Assembly: GCA_019925105.1 (NCBI GenBank)
Contig: JAHGAU010000032.1
Span: forward strand, 124,001-188,000
Origin: Niebla homalea
Lineage: Eukaryota; Ascomycota; Lecanoromycetes; Lecanorales; Ramalinaceae
Length of the DNA stretch: 64,000 nt
Direction of reading: 5' to 3'
Shown: positions 44,473 to 55,020 of the stretch, piece by piece
Position numbering within the stretch: position 1 is the first letter of the stretch
How the letters are laid out: each line of letters opens with the position of its first letter
Notes under the pieces: model-generated
Seen by the model: the letters and a program-made list of their open reading frames with translations, nothing else
Database searches by the model: none
Told to the model about the DNA's origin: nothing
Position numbers and translations under genes: made by a program

Positions 44473-44958
44473 TTGCCCCGGTAGTGGGTTTTCTAGAGTC
44501 GCTGTTTTCTAGAGTGGCTACAGAGTTGATGTACTTCGGGGATGTGGTGACATGGGAGAGGATGGCGGCATCGCTTGGATGAATGGCCGGACTGTAGAAA
44601 AATGAAAAGGCGTGCATTTGAAAGCGTGGCGGGAAGTGAGGAAATGGTACATGATCGCAGTCATTATTGTTAGCGTGAGAGACAGTATCTTCGTAGAATA
44701 GAATAAAGGCCAAGACAGCCTCCATAATACTATTCTTAATCGGTCAAACAGTGCCATTCATACCTTCATAAGCAAGCCCATGCCTTTTGAACAAAAGATC
44801 GAAAAATCTACCCATCATCATCAAGCTGCCCTCACCACACTCCCACCCTATCTCTCAGCGCTGGTGAGGTAAATAAAATGTAGCAGTCCGATCCCATATG
44901 TAGAGTGGTTTTCCATCCAGCAGACCACGGCCCCCCCCTCCTCCTCTTCCCCGGGTAG

Positions 44959-45574
44959 TCAACCACCTCCGCACCCATACCTTCACCATGTTCATATCTC
45001 CCAGTCAGTTTTTCGATCGCGCGGCCTGTTTATCTCAGACCCCTGAGCTACCCCCCTCCCTCCCTAGCGTGGTAGCCACTGCCCCGGAGACGAGGAGGAG
45101 GTCGTATTGAAGCCCGCTGCGGGAGAAGAGGGGGAACGAGGGAATGGGGTAAGTAAGACAGTAAGTAAGAGAACCCACGCAGCCCCCAAGGGCGCCCCCC
45201 CAAACCGCCCTGTTCAACCACCTCCGCATCCATACCTTCAGCGTGTTCATTTTTCCTGGTCTGTTTTTCGATCGATCGGAGTATTTATCTCAGGGCCTGA
45301 GGAGGGAGGGAGGGAGGGAAGTAGTTCACCAGCCCGGGCGAGGGGGAGGAGGAGGAGAGGGAGGAGGAGGAGAGGGAGGAGGAGGGAGAGGGAGGAGGAG
45401 GGAGAGGGAGGAGGAGGAGAGGGAGGAGGAGGAGGTCGTAGTGAAGAGCGCCGGGGGAGAGAGGGGGAGAGGAGGGGGAGAAAGGGGAAGTGGGAACGGG
45501 GAGAAAGGGGGAAAGGGGGAACGGGGGGAATGGGGGAGGACGGAGTTAAGCAAGACAGCAAGTAAGAAAGAGAC
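44959..45574. repeat. Diverged tandem duplication
   Basis: Copy A begins at 44959 and copy B at 45214, both opening TCAACCACCTCCGCA. Shared blocks include CATACCTTCA, TTTTTCGATCG, TTTATCTCAG, GAGGAGGAGGTCGTA and the end AAGTAAGA. Copy B is longer because of a purine-repeat expansion. Confidence 0.8.
45300..45560. repeat. Polypurine GGA-rich tract
   Basis: About 260 bases almost entirely G and A on the plus strand, with many GGAGGA, GGGAGG and GGGGG runs. It could form triplex or G-quadruplex structures and is probably length-variable. Confidence 0.9.
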
Positions 45575-46457
45575 CTGGTGGAAGTGTATGTAGAGCTACC
45601 TCTGCCAAAAGAGTACGTACTCAGAAAACGAGAGGGAGGTGGCTTAGGTTGGGTAGAGGCAACATCTTGACCCAAACAAAATCCCTCCAAAAAACTCTGC
45701 GTCATCCCGAGCTGGAGGTTCCCCATTGATTATGAGATATGAGATGAGATGGAAGAACTCCGGGGATTTTCGTTTGGGAGGGTAGGAACCCCCGGGGGAG
45801 ATGGGGGGGATGGCACCATAGGTATGAATACATGCATGTATGGATGGATGGATGAATTATCCGCTTGGCTGACGGAGCTGCGGGATCGGATACGGCGGGT
45901 TGGTTGGTTGGGCGGTTGAGTACTACCACTACCCTGTGAGGATAGGGGGATCACAGTCATTCATTGCTTTTTGTTGGCGCTCAGAGGTGTTGATGGCGTG
46001 GGTGGGTGGAGAGGATGGCAGGTATATGTGACATTGTCGTAAGAGCGGGACGATTAGGGGGGGAGTACTAGAAGTCTATATCGCGAGCGTTGGGGACGAC
46101 GAGGTCTTGACGCTGGGTTATCTTGCAAGATTGGTGGATTGCAGCTTGATGATAGATGAGATTCAGACAGGGTCCCCTAGACCGAAATCCATCCTACACA
46201 CAAAGGCACCGCACCAGATAGAAGTAGAATGGAAATCAATCTGGGCGGCGCAGAGGAAGTCTCCCCCTCCCACAAGCATTTCCGAAGCCACGTTGGAAAA
46301 GAAACGCGAAATCGAATTGTAAAAACAAGAAACGTGAAATCCCCTCCAACGAACATTGACCTATAGAGCGCATAACAAGCAAGCAAAAGACCACAACACT
46401 ACCAGCCTCTTAAGGCTGGGCTAACAGACCTAGTCAATTTCCCCAGAGGCTCGCGCT

Positions 46458-47799
46458 CTAAAGCCGCTGTCCACCGGTACAGTTCGCGCTGTTGCCCAAC
46501 TCCCCCGGCTTTGCCAGTGCGGGCATGACCCCCCACCCGGTCAGGTTCCTATAGGGGGCACAGGTGGCGTTGGCGTAGGTCCACCTCGCACACGTCCTAA
46601 TATCACCCACCACCACTGCATTAGCCTTTCCTTCCTTTCTTCCAATCCTTGCCACCTTTCCTTGCTTCATTGCATGGAGGAGAGGAGAGGAGAGCTGGGG
46701 GAGGCCCGGGCAAAAAACTTACGAATTGTCCGAACAAATGTCCTGCACCGCCGCCTCCTGATACGGCACCACCCTTTGCGCGGGGCTGCACTGCTTGTTG
46801 AAGATGTTATCGAGCGCGACGCCGATGCTGATGCTGTCGCCCTCGTGGGTGACGATGTCCGCGCCGGGCAGGCCGCCAAAGGTGGTGGCGGCGTCGACGA
46901 TGGAGTGGATGAAGTAGTGGATGTAGGGCGCAGGTAGGTCCATGAAGCGATGGATGGTGGTTTGGGAGTTGGAGCCCTGGAGGCGCGCGGCGCGCGAGAG
47001 TTAGTCGGTCGGATGGGTTAGGGGGTGCAATGATGATGATGATAATATTGGGAGATGGGGAATGCCTCCTCCGATAATGATGATGATGGAAGATGGAGAG
47101 AGAATTCTTATCCGATGATGTTCATAATGATAATAGGGGATGGAGAGGACGTGTGTGTGAGGATCTCCCAGAAAGAAGATCCACTTACGGTATATTTGGG
47201 TATGGACCCGTCAGAGCAGCCGAAGAAGGAGCCGAAGAAGGTGTAGAAGCCGACCATCATGCGATATTGGTTCGAGGTCGTGGACCAGGCGGGCACATTA
47301 TCACGGAGGGCGGGGATGGAGCCGCCGTCGAGGAAGTTGAGGGCGACTGCCTTCTATATGAAGGGGAACTTGCGTCAGCAATCTGGGGTTGCTCTGGGGT
47401 AGATGGGGGGGATGTGCGAACCCCTCCACGATTCGTCGATCGGTAGGTTCCGTTGAACCAGGGGACCATGTTGATGTCAGTCACGATGTTGCAGGGGTCG
47501 CGGTAGTAGGCTTTGGGGTTGAGGATGCCTTGCGATTGATAGGTTCCGTTTGGCGGTGGTGGGTAGTCGCCAGTGAATGCGAGGTTGACGAGTTGGGTGA
47601 TCCATTGGTATTGGGTCGTGTTCTTCGGTGCGTAGTAATCGCATATGGTGGTGTTGGTTGTTGTGTTTGTGTGTGGGATATAGGTCTTAAGAGGAAGATT
47701 GATATGGCCGGTCAGAGGGAGGAGGTTGCACTGGTCTTGAGCGAAGGAGACAGGGAGGAGTGAAAGGAGGGAAAGCAACGTAAGCTTGGGTAAAGTCAT
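46458..47799 (-). CDS. Secreted N-glycosylated fungal protein, four exons
   Basis: Exons 47799-47422, 47353-47189, 46976-46723 and 46596-46458; introns 68, 212 and 126 nt, all phase-consistent, total 311 residues. The start ATG at 47799 opens a signal peptide MTLPKLTLLSLLSLLPVSFA, then QDQCN. Several N-glycosylation sequons (NTT, NGT) and even-spaced cysteines indicate secretion. Order of motifs: YYAPKNTTQYQWITQLVNLAF, TNRGG, ALNFLDGGSIP, FYTFFGSFFGCSDG, HRFMDLP..YIHYFI and IFNKQCSPAQ, a layout I know from unnamed secreted proteins in Aspergillus and relatives. The tail ends NCTGGQRL. Biochemical role unknown. The first donor (GTTCGC) is weak. Confidence 0.85.
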
Positions 47800-49542
47800 A
47801 CTGATGGTCTGTTCAGCAAACAAAACAAAGCGTAGGGGAAGAAGATTGAGAGATAATTGCCAGGGACTGGGAATGCTGAACGAGCGAGAAAGATGCGGGG
47901 CCGCCTCATAAATGATGTTTCTGCAAAGATCAAACCCGTCATTCAATTGATGATCATACGCACACGATCGGAGCTAGATTCCTATTCAATGGTGCTACGA
48001 TCTACCGCCCAATAGATCCCCAAGGCAGCGAACGTGTCGTCTGAGGGTGGGTCGGTAGCGGACGAAATAGGTAGTGGTGCATCAAAGGTGCTGTTTTGTA
48101 TCTGCCACACCAGCCTGTGCAATCGCTAATTCGTCTTCACTCCCGTTGACCGAAAACTTCATTCATCGTGGGTAGACTGGCCACATGGTAAAAAGCGCAA
48201 TTTGGGCGAATGCAGATAAGGTTCCCTGCAGTAGCGCTCTGCCTCTCGGCGAATTCGAGTAACAACATGCAGTGCGATCTGTGCGAGAAAGTGTTAAAAA
48301 CGATTGAATGCTTATCACACGTACATAACGTGGCTGATGATCGTCTGTTTATGCATCGTTGACCTTCTCTTCTCATTTCGGTAGTGACCGAAGTCTTCTA
48401 TGCGACCTTCGGCGACCGCATCCTAAGCTTACGCGAGAACTTGCACACTTCTGGTAGTAGTGACTGATTCGTCAGCATTTGATTGCATATAAGGGTGTGG
48501 TATTGATCCTTTGGACAGTCATGTCTTGACTTGGAGATGGTTTTCAAATAGTCTTGATACAGCCTCAAAAAGTCATCAATGGACCCCTTTTCACACCTCT
48601 ACTGCCAAAAAACTTTGCGAGTGACGGTGACGGGCAAAATTTGCGAACAAAGGTCTTTCTCGACCCGAGCTACTCCGATGTATGCAGCCGAGTACTGATG
48701 ATGCGAGCACAAAAGCCATGATAATGCCGATAGTACCTCCTCTTTCGAAGGACGCCAGGCAAAATGTTGAGGTTGGGGACAGATGGTGCAGTGAGTGCCG
48801 GTGCACGCTGTAGTCAACAATCGCTGCAGTAGATCTTTAATATGCAACTGCCAATCATGTTGGTTTCTTGTGGCACCAGTGGAGATGGACAATGGCCGAA
48901 ACTTGCATGAAATCGTGTCCCGTGCTAGATTGGGAAATCGTTTGGCAGCGACAAATGTTTGGGATGACATCATACTGAATTTTCACGCCGTTTGACTCAC
49001 TAGAACAAACACTCCCTGTTGGATGTCCACAACTTGATAATTCATGGTCTCAGAGGAGTACCAGAAGCTGACACTCTTTCCTTCCTATCCCCATGGTTTA
49101 ATATTATCTCACCGTTTTCCCAAAGAAAAGAATTCCAACGGCAATTTTCTACAAGGCTGAACGCTGTGGACGACCGTTTCCAGGCTATCTCTACAGGAGA
49201 GGAGGGATTCAAACCGCCGAGATGAGAGACGCTCGGTTGTTAGGACCTGTAAGCAAGTGGCCACGCGGGCCGAACAATCTCGGTTGATATGTGAAAAAAT
49301 AAAGTTGATACCCCATTTCAGCGGTGTAGGGAAGGGGAGTTGATGGATTGGGTCTAGTGTACCCGGAAGGAGGTTCACCATCAGTGCGTCTACCATATGA
49401 CAAAGGCTTTGCTCACGACCTTGTGTGACTGTCTAAGGAAACGAACATCGCAAATGGCAATTGCAGATGGCAAATGGCAAATGGCAAATGACGTGGATAT
49501 CAAGTCATACATTTCTCTCAACCTTCATTGATCTATTACAAC
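47800..49542. other. Gene-poor spacer, 1.7 kb
   Basis: Promoter of the secreted protein gene at the left, then AT-neutral sequence with only short frames and no domain. A GCAAATG repeat lies at 49450-49490. Confidence 0.5.
49450..49490. repeat. GCAAATG heptanucleotide repeat
   Basis: About six tandem copies of a 7-base unit GCAAATG, two of them imperfect, 50-90 bases downstream of the lipase stop codon. Confidence 0.85.
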
Positions 49543-50961
49543 TCACGCGACTTCATACGCATCATTCGCAAACTCCAGGAAGAAGTTGGGGACCGGCTGA
49601 TACTCCTCGACGGGCCTCCCACTCTGCACGCTCATGGTATTACACCCTGGGGCCACCGGCTTCCCCGCGAAGCGATCCGCGATCCAGTCCAACCAGGTCG
49701 TCTGACTCGCGTACATGGCCGGCACGTGCTGCACGCCCGGGTATTTCATGTACTGGATCGCACTGTCCGGGTAGGCGGCACACGTGAGATTGACGGCCTG
49801 GTCGGTAAGCGGGGACGGCACGGACGGATCAGCCTCGCCCTGCAGCACCAACATCGGTCCCCCGAGGGGCTGTCCGCCATTGCCCGTCATGTTGAAAAAC
49901 GTGGTCGCCTCAGGCGTGTCCCACCAGTCCGGCTGCACCAACCCGTCGTCCGCAAAGGTCTCCAGGTCCACGGACTGGCACCCTTGGATCTGCGCCACCA
50001 GCTCGTACCGCGCGACCCCCGCGGCCGTCAGGAAGGTGCTGGCATTGAACCCCGGGAAAATGTCGCGGAGTCCATTCGCCACCAACATCGCGAGGGAAGC
50101 ACTCGCCTGGCCCCTCCCCCTGACCATCTCATACGCACTCGTCAACGGGCTCCCCGCCACCGCGCCCAGGTACCCCTGGACGGGTTGTCGGGCCTGCCGT
50201 TGCGCAGCCGCCCAGGCGGCACCCCCGCCCTGGGAGTGTCCCATGATGACAAAATCCTTGGACAGGCCGGGAAACGCGGATTGCGCGGCTTCGACGGCGT
50301 AGAACAAGTCATCGGCGTGGGCCTGGTTGGCTATGTACGGATGTCTGATCAGTTTGCCGTCATAGTCGTGGCTCACGCCCAAGCCGGCGTAATCGGGCGC
50401 CACGACGGTGTAGCCTCGCAGGGCGAGGATGAAGGGCGCGATGTAGTGGTACCACAGATTCCCGTAATGGGAAGGCCCGCATTCGGCGAAGCCACCGGAG
50501 GTGCCGTGCCCGAATCCCACCAGGGGGTTTCCGGGGAGGGGAGAATAAGGGAACAGGACATAGGCGGAGGCAGGGATCAGAGTACCGTTCAGGGTGGTCG
50601 TTTGGAAGAGGATTCGGGACAAGGCTGTGGTGGGGGGGATGGTGTACGAAGATGTGTTTGTGCCGATCTCGAGTTTCAACAACGAACCTGCTGGCGTGCT
50701 GGCGGAGGCATTGGACGGGGGAGTGTAGAAGGGGTCATCAGCCACGGAGGTAACATTGGCCCAATTGGAGCGTTCGAAGTTCAGGGCGACGGCGATGTTA
50801 TTGGCCAGGGAGTCGTTGATACCGGCCTGCTGGATTTGGGAGGAGGTGAAGGAGACGCTCGAGGCGAAAGTGATGTTTTGGGGTGTGAGGATATCGTAGG
50901 CTGTTGTAGCCGCCAGCAACGTCGCAATGGCAAGGCGCATGAAATGAGTGTGATGGGCCAT
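49543..50961 (-). CDS. Secretory lipase (LIP family alpha/beta hydrolase)
   Basis: Single exon, 472 residues from the ATG at 50961, which begins MAHHTHFMRLAIATLLAATTA, a signal peptide; the ATG at 50940 would shorten it by seven residues. Family features of secretory (Candida-type) lipases: LSRILFQTTTLNG and ASAYVLFPYSP, GFGHGTSGGF, RGYTVVAPDYAGLG, the nucleophile serine in VIMGHSQGGGAAWAAA, and a late GVQHVPAMY with the catalytic histidine; an Asp in QGEADPSVP is the probable acid. Several N-sequons. Likely secreted for lipid or ester use. GC-rich compared with its flanks. Confidence 0.93.
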   Translation of the reverse strand: MAHHTHFMRLAIATLLAATTAYDILTPQNITFASSVSFTSSQIQQAGINDSLANNIAVALNFERSNWANVTSVADDPFYTPPSNASASTPAGSLLKLEIGTNTSSYTIPPTTALSRILFQTTTLNGTLIPASAYVLFPYSPLPGNPLVGFGHGTSGGFAECGPSHYGNLWYHYIAPFILALRGYTVVAPDYAGLGVSHDYDGKLIRHPYIANQAHADDLFYAVEAAQSAFPGLSKDFVIMGHSQGGGAAWAAAQRQARQPVQGYLGAVAGSPLTSAYEMVRGRGQASASLAMLVANGLRDIFPGFNASTFLTAAGVARYELVAQIQGCQSVDLETFADDGLVQPDWWDTPEATTFFNMTGNGGQPLGGPMLVLQGEADPSVPSPLTDQAVNLTCAAYPDSAIQYMKYPGVQHVPAMYASQTTWLDWIADRFAGKPVAPGCNTMSVQSGRPVEEYQPVPNFFLEFANDAYEVA

Positions 50962-52356
50962 GATAGACTTGACGCTCGATGCAGATGTGTGCACGTACGC
51001 GGGATGGAGCGAGGGAAGGCAGATATTCATTTATCAAAATGAACCTTTTCTCATAACCAAGCAAATCTGCATTGCCACGACGTCATTTCTCGCACACAAC
51101 TATCCTATAGGATCGTGCAATGCCACGTCATTTCCATACAGCTCTCGCATTTACGGAATCCCTCGCGTGTTTAGTATTGGACAAGCTCCTCTCGCGTACA
51201 CCGGAAATTGCAGATCGTCTTGGCGGGAAAGGGGGGGTCTCTTTTGTACCTGCTTCCCTCTCACTTTCAACCAAAGCCTAGTATCCAAGAATAAACAGCC
51301 AATGGCTTCAGACCTCCATAGTATTCTTTGCATGTAGTTGGTGAAGGTCAAAGTCTCTGTTTGGGGAAGTGGACCAACCTCGCCGACCGACCCTCGCTGA
51401 CTGCCTGACTCGGATCCCCCGCATCTAGGGATGTAGGCAGGGCCGCAGCATTGTGTACGTGCGGGAGCTAAGGCAGTGGGCATCCAGCGGGTGATCCCTC
51501 GCTCACCCTAAGGTCAGCCTCAACATATGCTGACGTCCAGATCGAGAAATACTATACTCTTCGCGAAATTGTCTCGCTTTCGACATTAAGCTGGTAGTTA
51601 AATGTCATCAATGAGCATCATCCACAATGTTTGAACTCGCATTCGCTCCAATAGTAGCAAGAGACCAAACTTGCGTTTAACACGTCTGTCTGCCTGTTTA
51701 GACATTTGCCAACGTGCATGATCTTGTCGACGACGAATACTGTTCAAGAGCTCATTACTGCAATGCGATACGCCGAACCGCAAAGGCAGCCGTTGCAGGC
51801 AGCGATTTTTGTTCCATGGTCCTCATTAACCTGACAAAGCCTCAACGACACCACTGTCTCCAAGTAGATTGCGCCAGGAAGATCAACAAGATTCGATCAG
51901 CCTACAAAGCCGGACTCATCTTACAAAGCAGATCTTCTATTGTTACTGAAGAACAACCGATACATTATGAGGGGAGAGCGTGAGGAAGGTGATGGAACCA
52001 ATGGCATCCAGTCAGTGTCCACCTTTCTTCAGCCGTATCAGCATCGATGGCGTCGCTTACTCAAGATTTGTTAGAGGTAGCCGTATAATCAAAGGACCTG
52101 ATGAGTCCGGTGTCGCCTTGCGAGGCAGGTGTTCCATTGTTACTGGAAAGCAGCAGAAGAATAACACCGTCACACCACTTTTTGCAATGGAACAATAAGC
52201 GTGGAGAACAATGCAATGACACACCGGTGACACCTCGGTACATTTCCGACACACGATGGAGTCAAAAGGTCTCGCTTTGGGTGTTTTTCCGGTCGTTGTT
52301 ACTTCAACTGTCAGTGCGCTTACTTGCTATTCTCCTCGTCCTTCCACCATCCGAAC
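50962..52356. other. Spacer without recognised gene
   Basis: About 1.4 kb. Two plus-strand frames (51714-51983 and 51980-52198) overlap end to start and share a weak SIVT-containing pattern, but no complete domain is present; see findings. Confidence 0.45.
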
Positions 52357-53679
52357 ATGATTTTTCCGAAGAAGCAAGCCTTGAAGACAGCGGGTAAACG
52401 GAAGAGACAGCAAGATTCACCAGTGCCAGAAGAACAACCACACAATCGAAATGTTGCCAAGGTTGCAAGGAATACCCTCCAGCCCGCCTTACCTCGCTCC
52501 GCCGATGAAGCGACGACCCAGAGACTTCGGCAAGCCTACCCTTTTTTGACACACACACGTCAAGCTCTCGTTGAGAGCTCATCAGCTCATCGTGCTGGGT
52601 TACAAAGTAGCTTTGAAACTCGAGATGAGCTGGCAAAATGGAAGAACCAAGGCGGTGATCCCGCGAAACACCCGGCAACACGGGGCAATCTTGCTGAATG
52701 GATGGAGAAAATTGTTGATAGAGGACCCGCTCCGAAACCGAACACACCACTTTCACGGGCCATAAGCAAAGCGCGAGCTGAGGAGGCCGAGGCGCAGCAG
52801 GCAGACGCCGACTCAGAGGAGGCAGTCGCTGCAGACCAAGCTACCAGTCAGACAAACCCAGGCACCCGGGGATTCAAAGCTAAGAGAAGCAGTAGGGGAC
52901 ATAGCTCGACGTCGGATATGGAAGAGGAAGGACTGGAAATGACTCCAGATGTGGGTAAAAAGCCACGAACAGTCATGCCGAAGACCCCGCCTCTTGGTGC
53001 CAGAAAGAATGGGAAGGGGAAGAAATCGTCCCCGAATGCAGAGGGGGAAGAAGTCGAATCAAAGACCACGCCGACCAAGAGACCCCTGACGGTTCAGCCG
53101 CCCAGGCCGCCAATATTCCAAATCCCTGGCCTGAATTATGAGGTCCACACGGACACTGCAAGTGAGTTGATCGGTGCTGTACAAGATGACCGTGCTTATG
53201 ATAGTGAGGAGACAGTTGATGACCCTAACCTGATCGAAATAAAGGATGCGGCGAACATCTTGATGTCAATAACCGTTGACCAAGAGATAGGCAGACAAGT
53301 TGAAGCAGCCAACATCTTGACGTCCACGGCCGCTGACGAGGAGGCGGGTAGACAACTCGAAGCAGCCAGGAAGCATAAGGCAGCTGAGCCATTGCTACTG
53401 CTCTCAAGATTTGCAGGCCCAATGAAAGGGGTTGAGCACAGCGACAGTGCCGATCCGCTCTTCACCGTTGAAGAGACTGTCGAGCCGCAAGATCTAGGCG
53501 ATGAAGGTGCACCAGCCCCCGTGGAAGTCACATTCGATCTGGCGCACGCACCAAGTAGGATAACCAACCGTCCGCCCCAGGAGAAAGACGAAAGCTTGCT
53601 CGGGCCACCAAGGGTTAATCAACGCAGCTGGGCTGCCGAGCCAAAGAAACGGAAACATGAGCAGGTTGAGGAGACCTAA
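52357..53679 (+). CDS. Unrecognised basic/acidic low-complexity protein with short repeat
   Basis: Single exon, 440 residues, starting at the ATG for MIFPKKQALKTAGKRKRQQD, which looks like a nuclear-localisation signal. The middle has RSSRGHSST, EEEGLEMT and KKPRTVMPKTPPLG, and a second basic cluster KNGKGKKSSP. Residues about 305-345 hold two tandem 19-residue units, AANILMSITVDQEIGRQVE and AANILTSTAADEEAGRQLE. The C-terminus PKKRKHEQ is again NLS-like. No domain known to me; nuclear location is inferred from the basic motifs at both ends. Confidence 0.7.
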   Translation: MIFPKKQALKTAGKRKRQQDSPVPEEQPHNRNVAKVARNTLQPALPRSADEATTQRLRQAYPFLTHTRQALVESSSAHRAGLQSSFETRDELAKWKNQGGDPAKHPATRGNLAEWMEKIVDRGPAPKPNTPLSRAISKARAEEAEAQQADADSEEAVAADQATSQTNPGTRGFKAKRSSRGHSSTSDMEEEGLEMTPDVGKKPRTVMPKTPPLGARKNGKGKKSSPNAEGEEVESKTTPTKRPLTVQPPRPPIFQIPGLNYEVHTDTASELIGAVQDDRAYDSEETVDDPNLIEIKDAANILMSITVDQEIGRQVEAANILTSTAADEEAGRQLEAARKHKAAEPLLLLSRFAGPMKGVEHSDSADPLFTVEETVEPQDLGDEGAPAPVEVTFDLAHAPSRITNRPPQEKDESLLGPPRVNQRSWAAEPKKRKHEQVEET

Positions 53680-54100
53680 GACGCTGGTGGGAGCAGTCTC
53701 TTGCAGATGGTGAGGCGCCAGAGCCTGAGGGAGGCATTCTTCTCGATTCGGCAATTGGAGTTATAGATAGGTCCGGATCAAATTGATATGGTCGAATTTG
53801 CTGTTCGAGAGCACAGTCGCTGCCATTGATAATTTCCTTGTTAGAGTGACCTTTCGACCATCGCTTCATAGCCAACAGCGTATTGCAGTTGGCCACAGTG
53901 CACAATATGAACAATTGCATTCTGCAGATAAAATTTGGTGAGTCCAGACCTGGGACAAAGACATCATCAAAATCGGCCCATTTGTTGCTATGGGACAATA
54001 GGGTGTCAGTCACACAAAGCCATTATGTCTCACTCATATCCGAACAAAGATCGCTGGTGAGGGATGGCCGACTTAAAATACAGCGTAAGTCCCAAGTGCA
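53680..54100. other. Short spacer
   Basis: 421 bases between two plus-strand genes. No element recognised. Confidence 0.4.
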
Positions 54101-54916
54101 ATGGAAGCAGGTCACTCTTCAGCTCATTCACTTGGGCCAACGAAGACATCAGCGAGTCCATCATTGAAAGCTTGCTCAACGTCATCTATCTTCGTCATGG
54201 GATTCGGCAACATTTCCTCGGCTCGAAGCTTGTTCATGAGGCGGAGACCTGGGAAAGCCTCCTGCACTGTCGACACAACGAGGGCGAATGTCCTCTGCAC
54301 CTCACAGCGAGTGGAGAGCAATGCCGGCGTCGGAAAGGCAGCCTCCACGCCAAGTACACCATCCACTCCAGGGCCGACCGACTACCTAAGCTTCAGAGAC
54401 ATTGGTATGCCTCCGCCCTCAAGCTCATCGGCTAACAAGAGATTTAGTAAAGCTATTGAAGCTTTGAACTGCACCACGCATCGTGAGACTTCTCCAGAGC
54501 TGAGATCAACGAGGAGAATCACGCTTGATGAACATGAAACCTACTCGAGATCTGACCCCTTGTGCCAGCAATTGGACCATGAGCAGCCGAGAGCTTCATA
54601 CAAGCTGAAGTCTGTGCCGAGGAGGAAGAGTACAATTGAGAGGGTGCCAACGTTTGTGTTGGAACTGGCTGAGGGCAGTTGTGAGATCGCTGACCTTGGA
54701 CAGCAGCCGCAGGACGAAGGGAGATTGTCGCCGCCAAATGTTGACCACCAGCGCAAAGCCAAGGTGGTGCGAGAGAGGAATCCGCGGGTGCCGACACTTG
54801 AGCTGGAAGAGGTTTCGCAGGACTGTGACTTTGATACCACGGTCAAGTCTTCATTCGATGACAAAAGATTGTCGCCGCCACTTGTCGATTGTCGTATCAA
54901 GGCGGTCATGGTATAA
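54101..54916 (+). CDS. Unrecognised Ser/Thr-rich protein with C-terminal duplication
   Basis: Single exon, 271 residues, ATG at 54101. The start is not certain, since the N-terminal half is ordinary low-complexity sequence. The C-terminal third holds two diverged 43-residue units: RVPTFVLELAEGSCEIADLG...RLSPPNVDHQRKAKVV and RVPTLELEEVSQDCDFDTTV...RLSPPLVDCRIKAVMV. The duplication with conserved RVPT, SPP and R/K-AK positions supports coding. No domain or localisation signal is recognised. Confidence 0.6.
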   Translation: MEAGHSSAHSLGPTKTSASPSLKACSTSSIFVMGFGNISSARSLFMRRRPGKASCTVDTTRANVLCTSQRVESNAGVGKAASTPSTPSTPGPTDYLSFRDIGMPPPSSSSANKRFSKAIEALNCTTHRETSPELRSTRRITLDEHETYSRSDPLCQQLDHEQPRASYKLKSVPRRKSTIERVPTFVLELAEGSCEIADLGQQPQDEGRLSPPNVDHQRKAKVVRERNPRVPTLELEEVSQDCDFDTTVKSSFDDKRLSPPLVDCRIKAVMV

Positions 54917-55020
54917 CTTGGTAGCTACAGCCTGGGTCTGCCATTTGGTACCAAGCGTTGATAAAAGCTGAGGAACCCGGGGAGGGGCCGGGGTTCTGGG
55001 ATGGCAAAGTGTTTCACTCT

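Larger units (their letters stand above)
44473..46457. other. Gene-poor 2-kb spacer with duplication and purine-rich tract
   Basis: No credible gene. Holds a diverged direct duplication (44959-45172 and 45214-45574) and a 260-base polypurine stretch inside the second copy. Frames of 100-160 codons here are products of the GGA repeats. Confidence 0.6.

Noticed and set aside
45107..45726. Long Arg/Gly/Glu- or Pro/Ser-rich frames on both strands
   Set aside because: Direct translation of the GGA polypurine tract in several frames; no start context or domain.
49185..49235. T-arm-like string GATTCAAACC suggesting a tRNA
   Set aside because: No matching acceptor stem, D-arm or anticodon stem could be drawn on either strand.
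49528..51042. A 504-codon open frame on the plus strand across the whole lipase gene
   Set aside because: It is the exact antisense of a well-supported lipase with strong codon bias; such shadows are common in GC-rich genes, and its protein has no recognisable domain.
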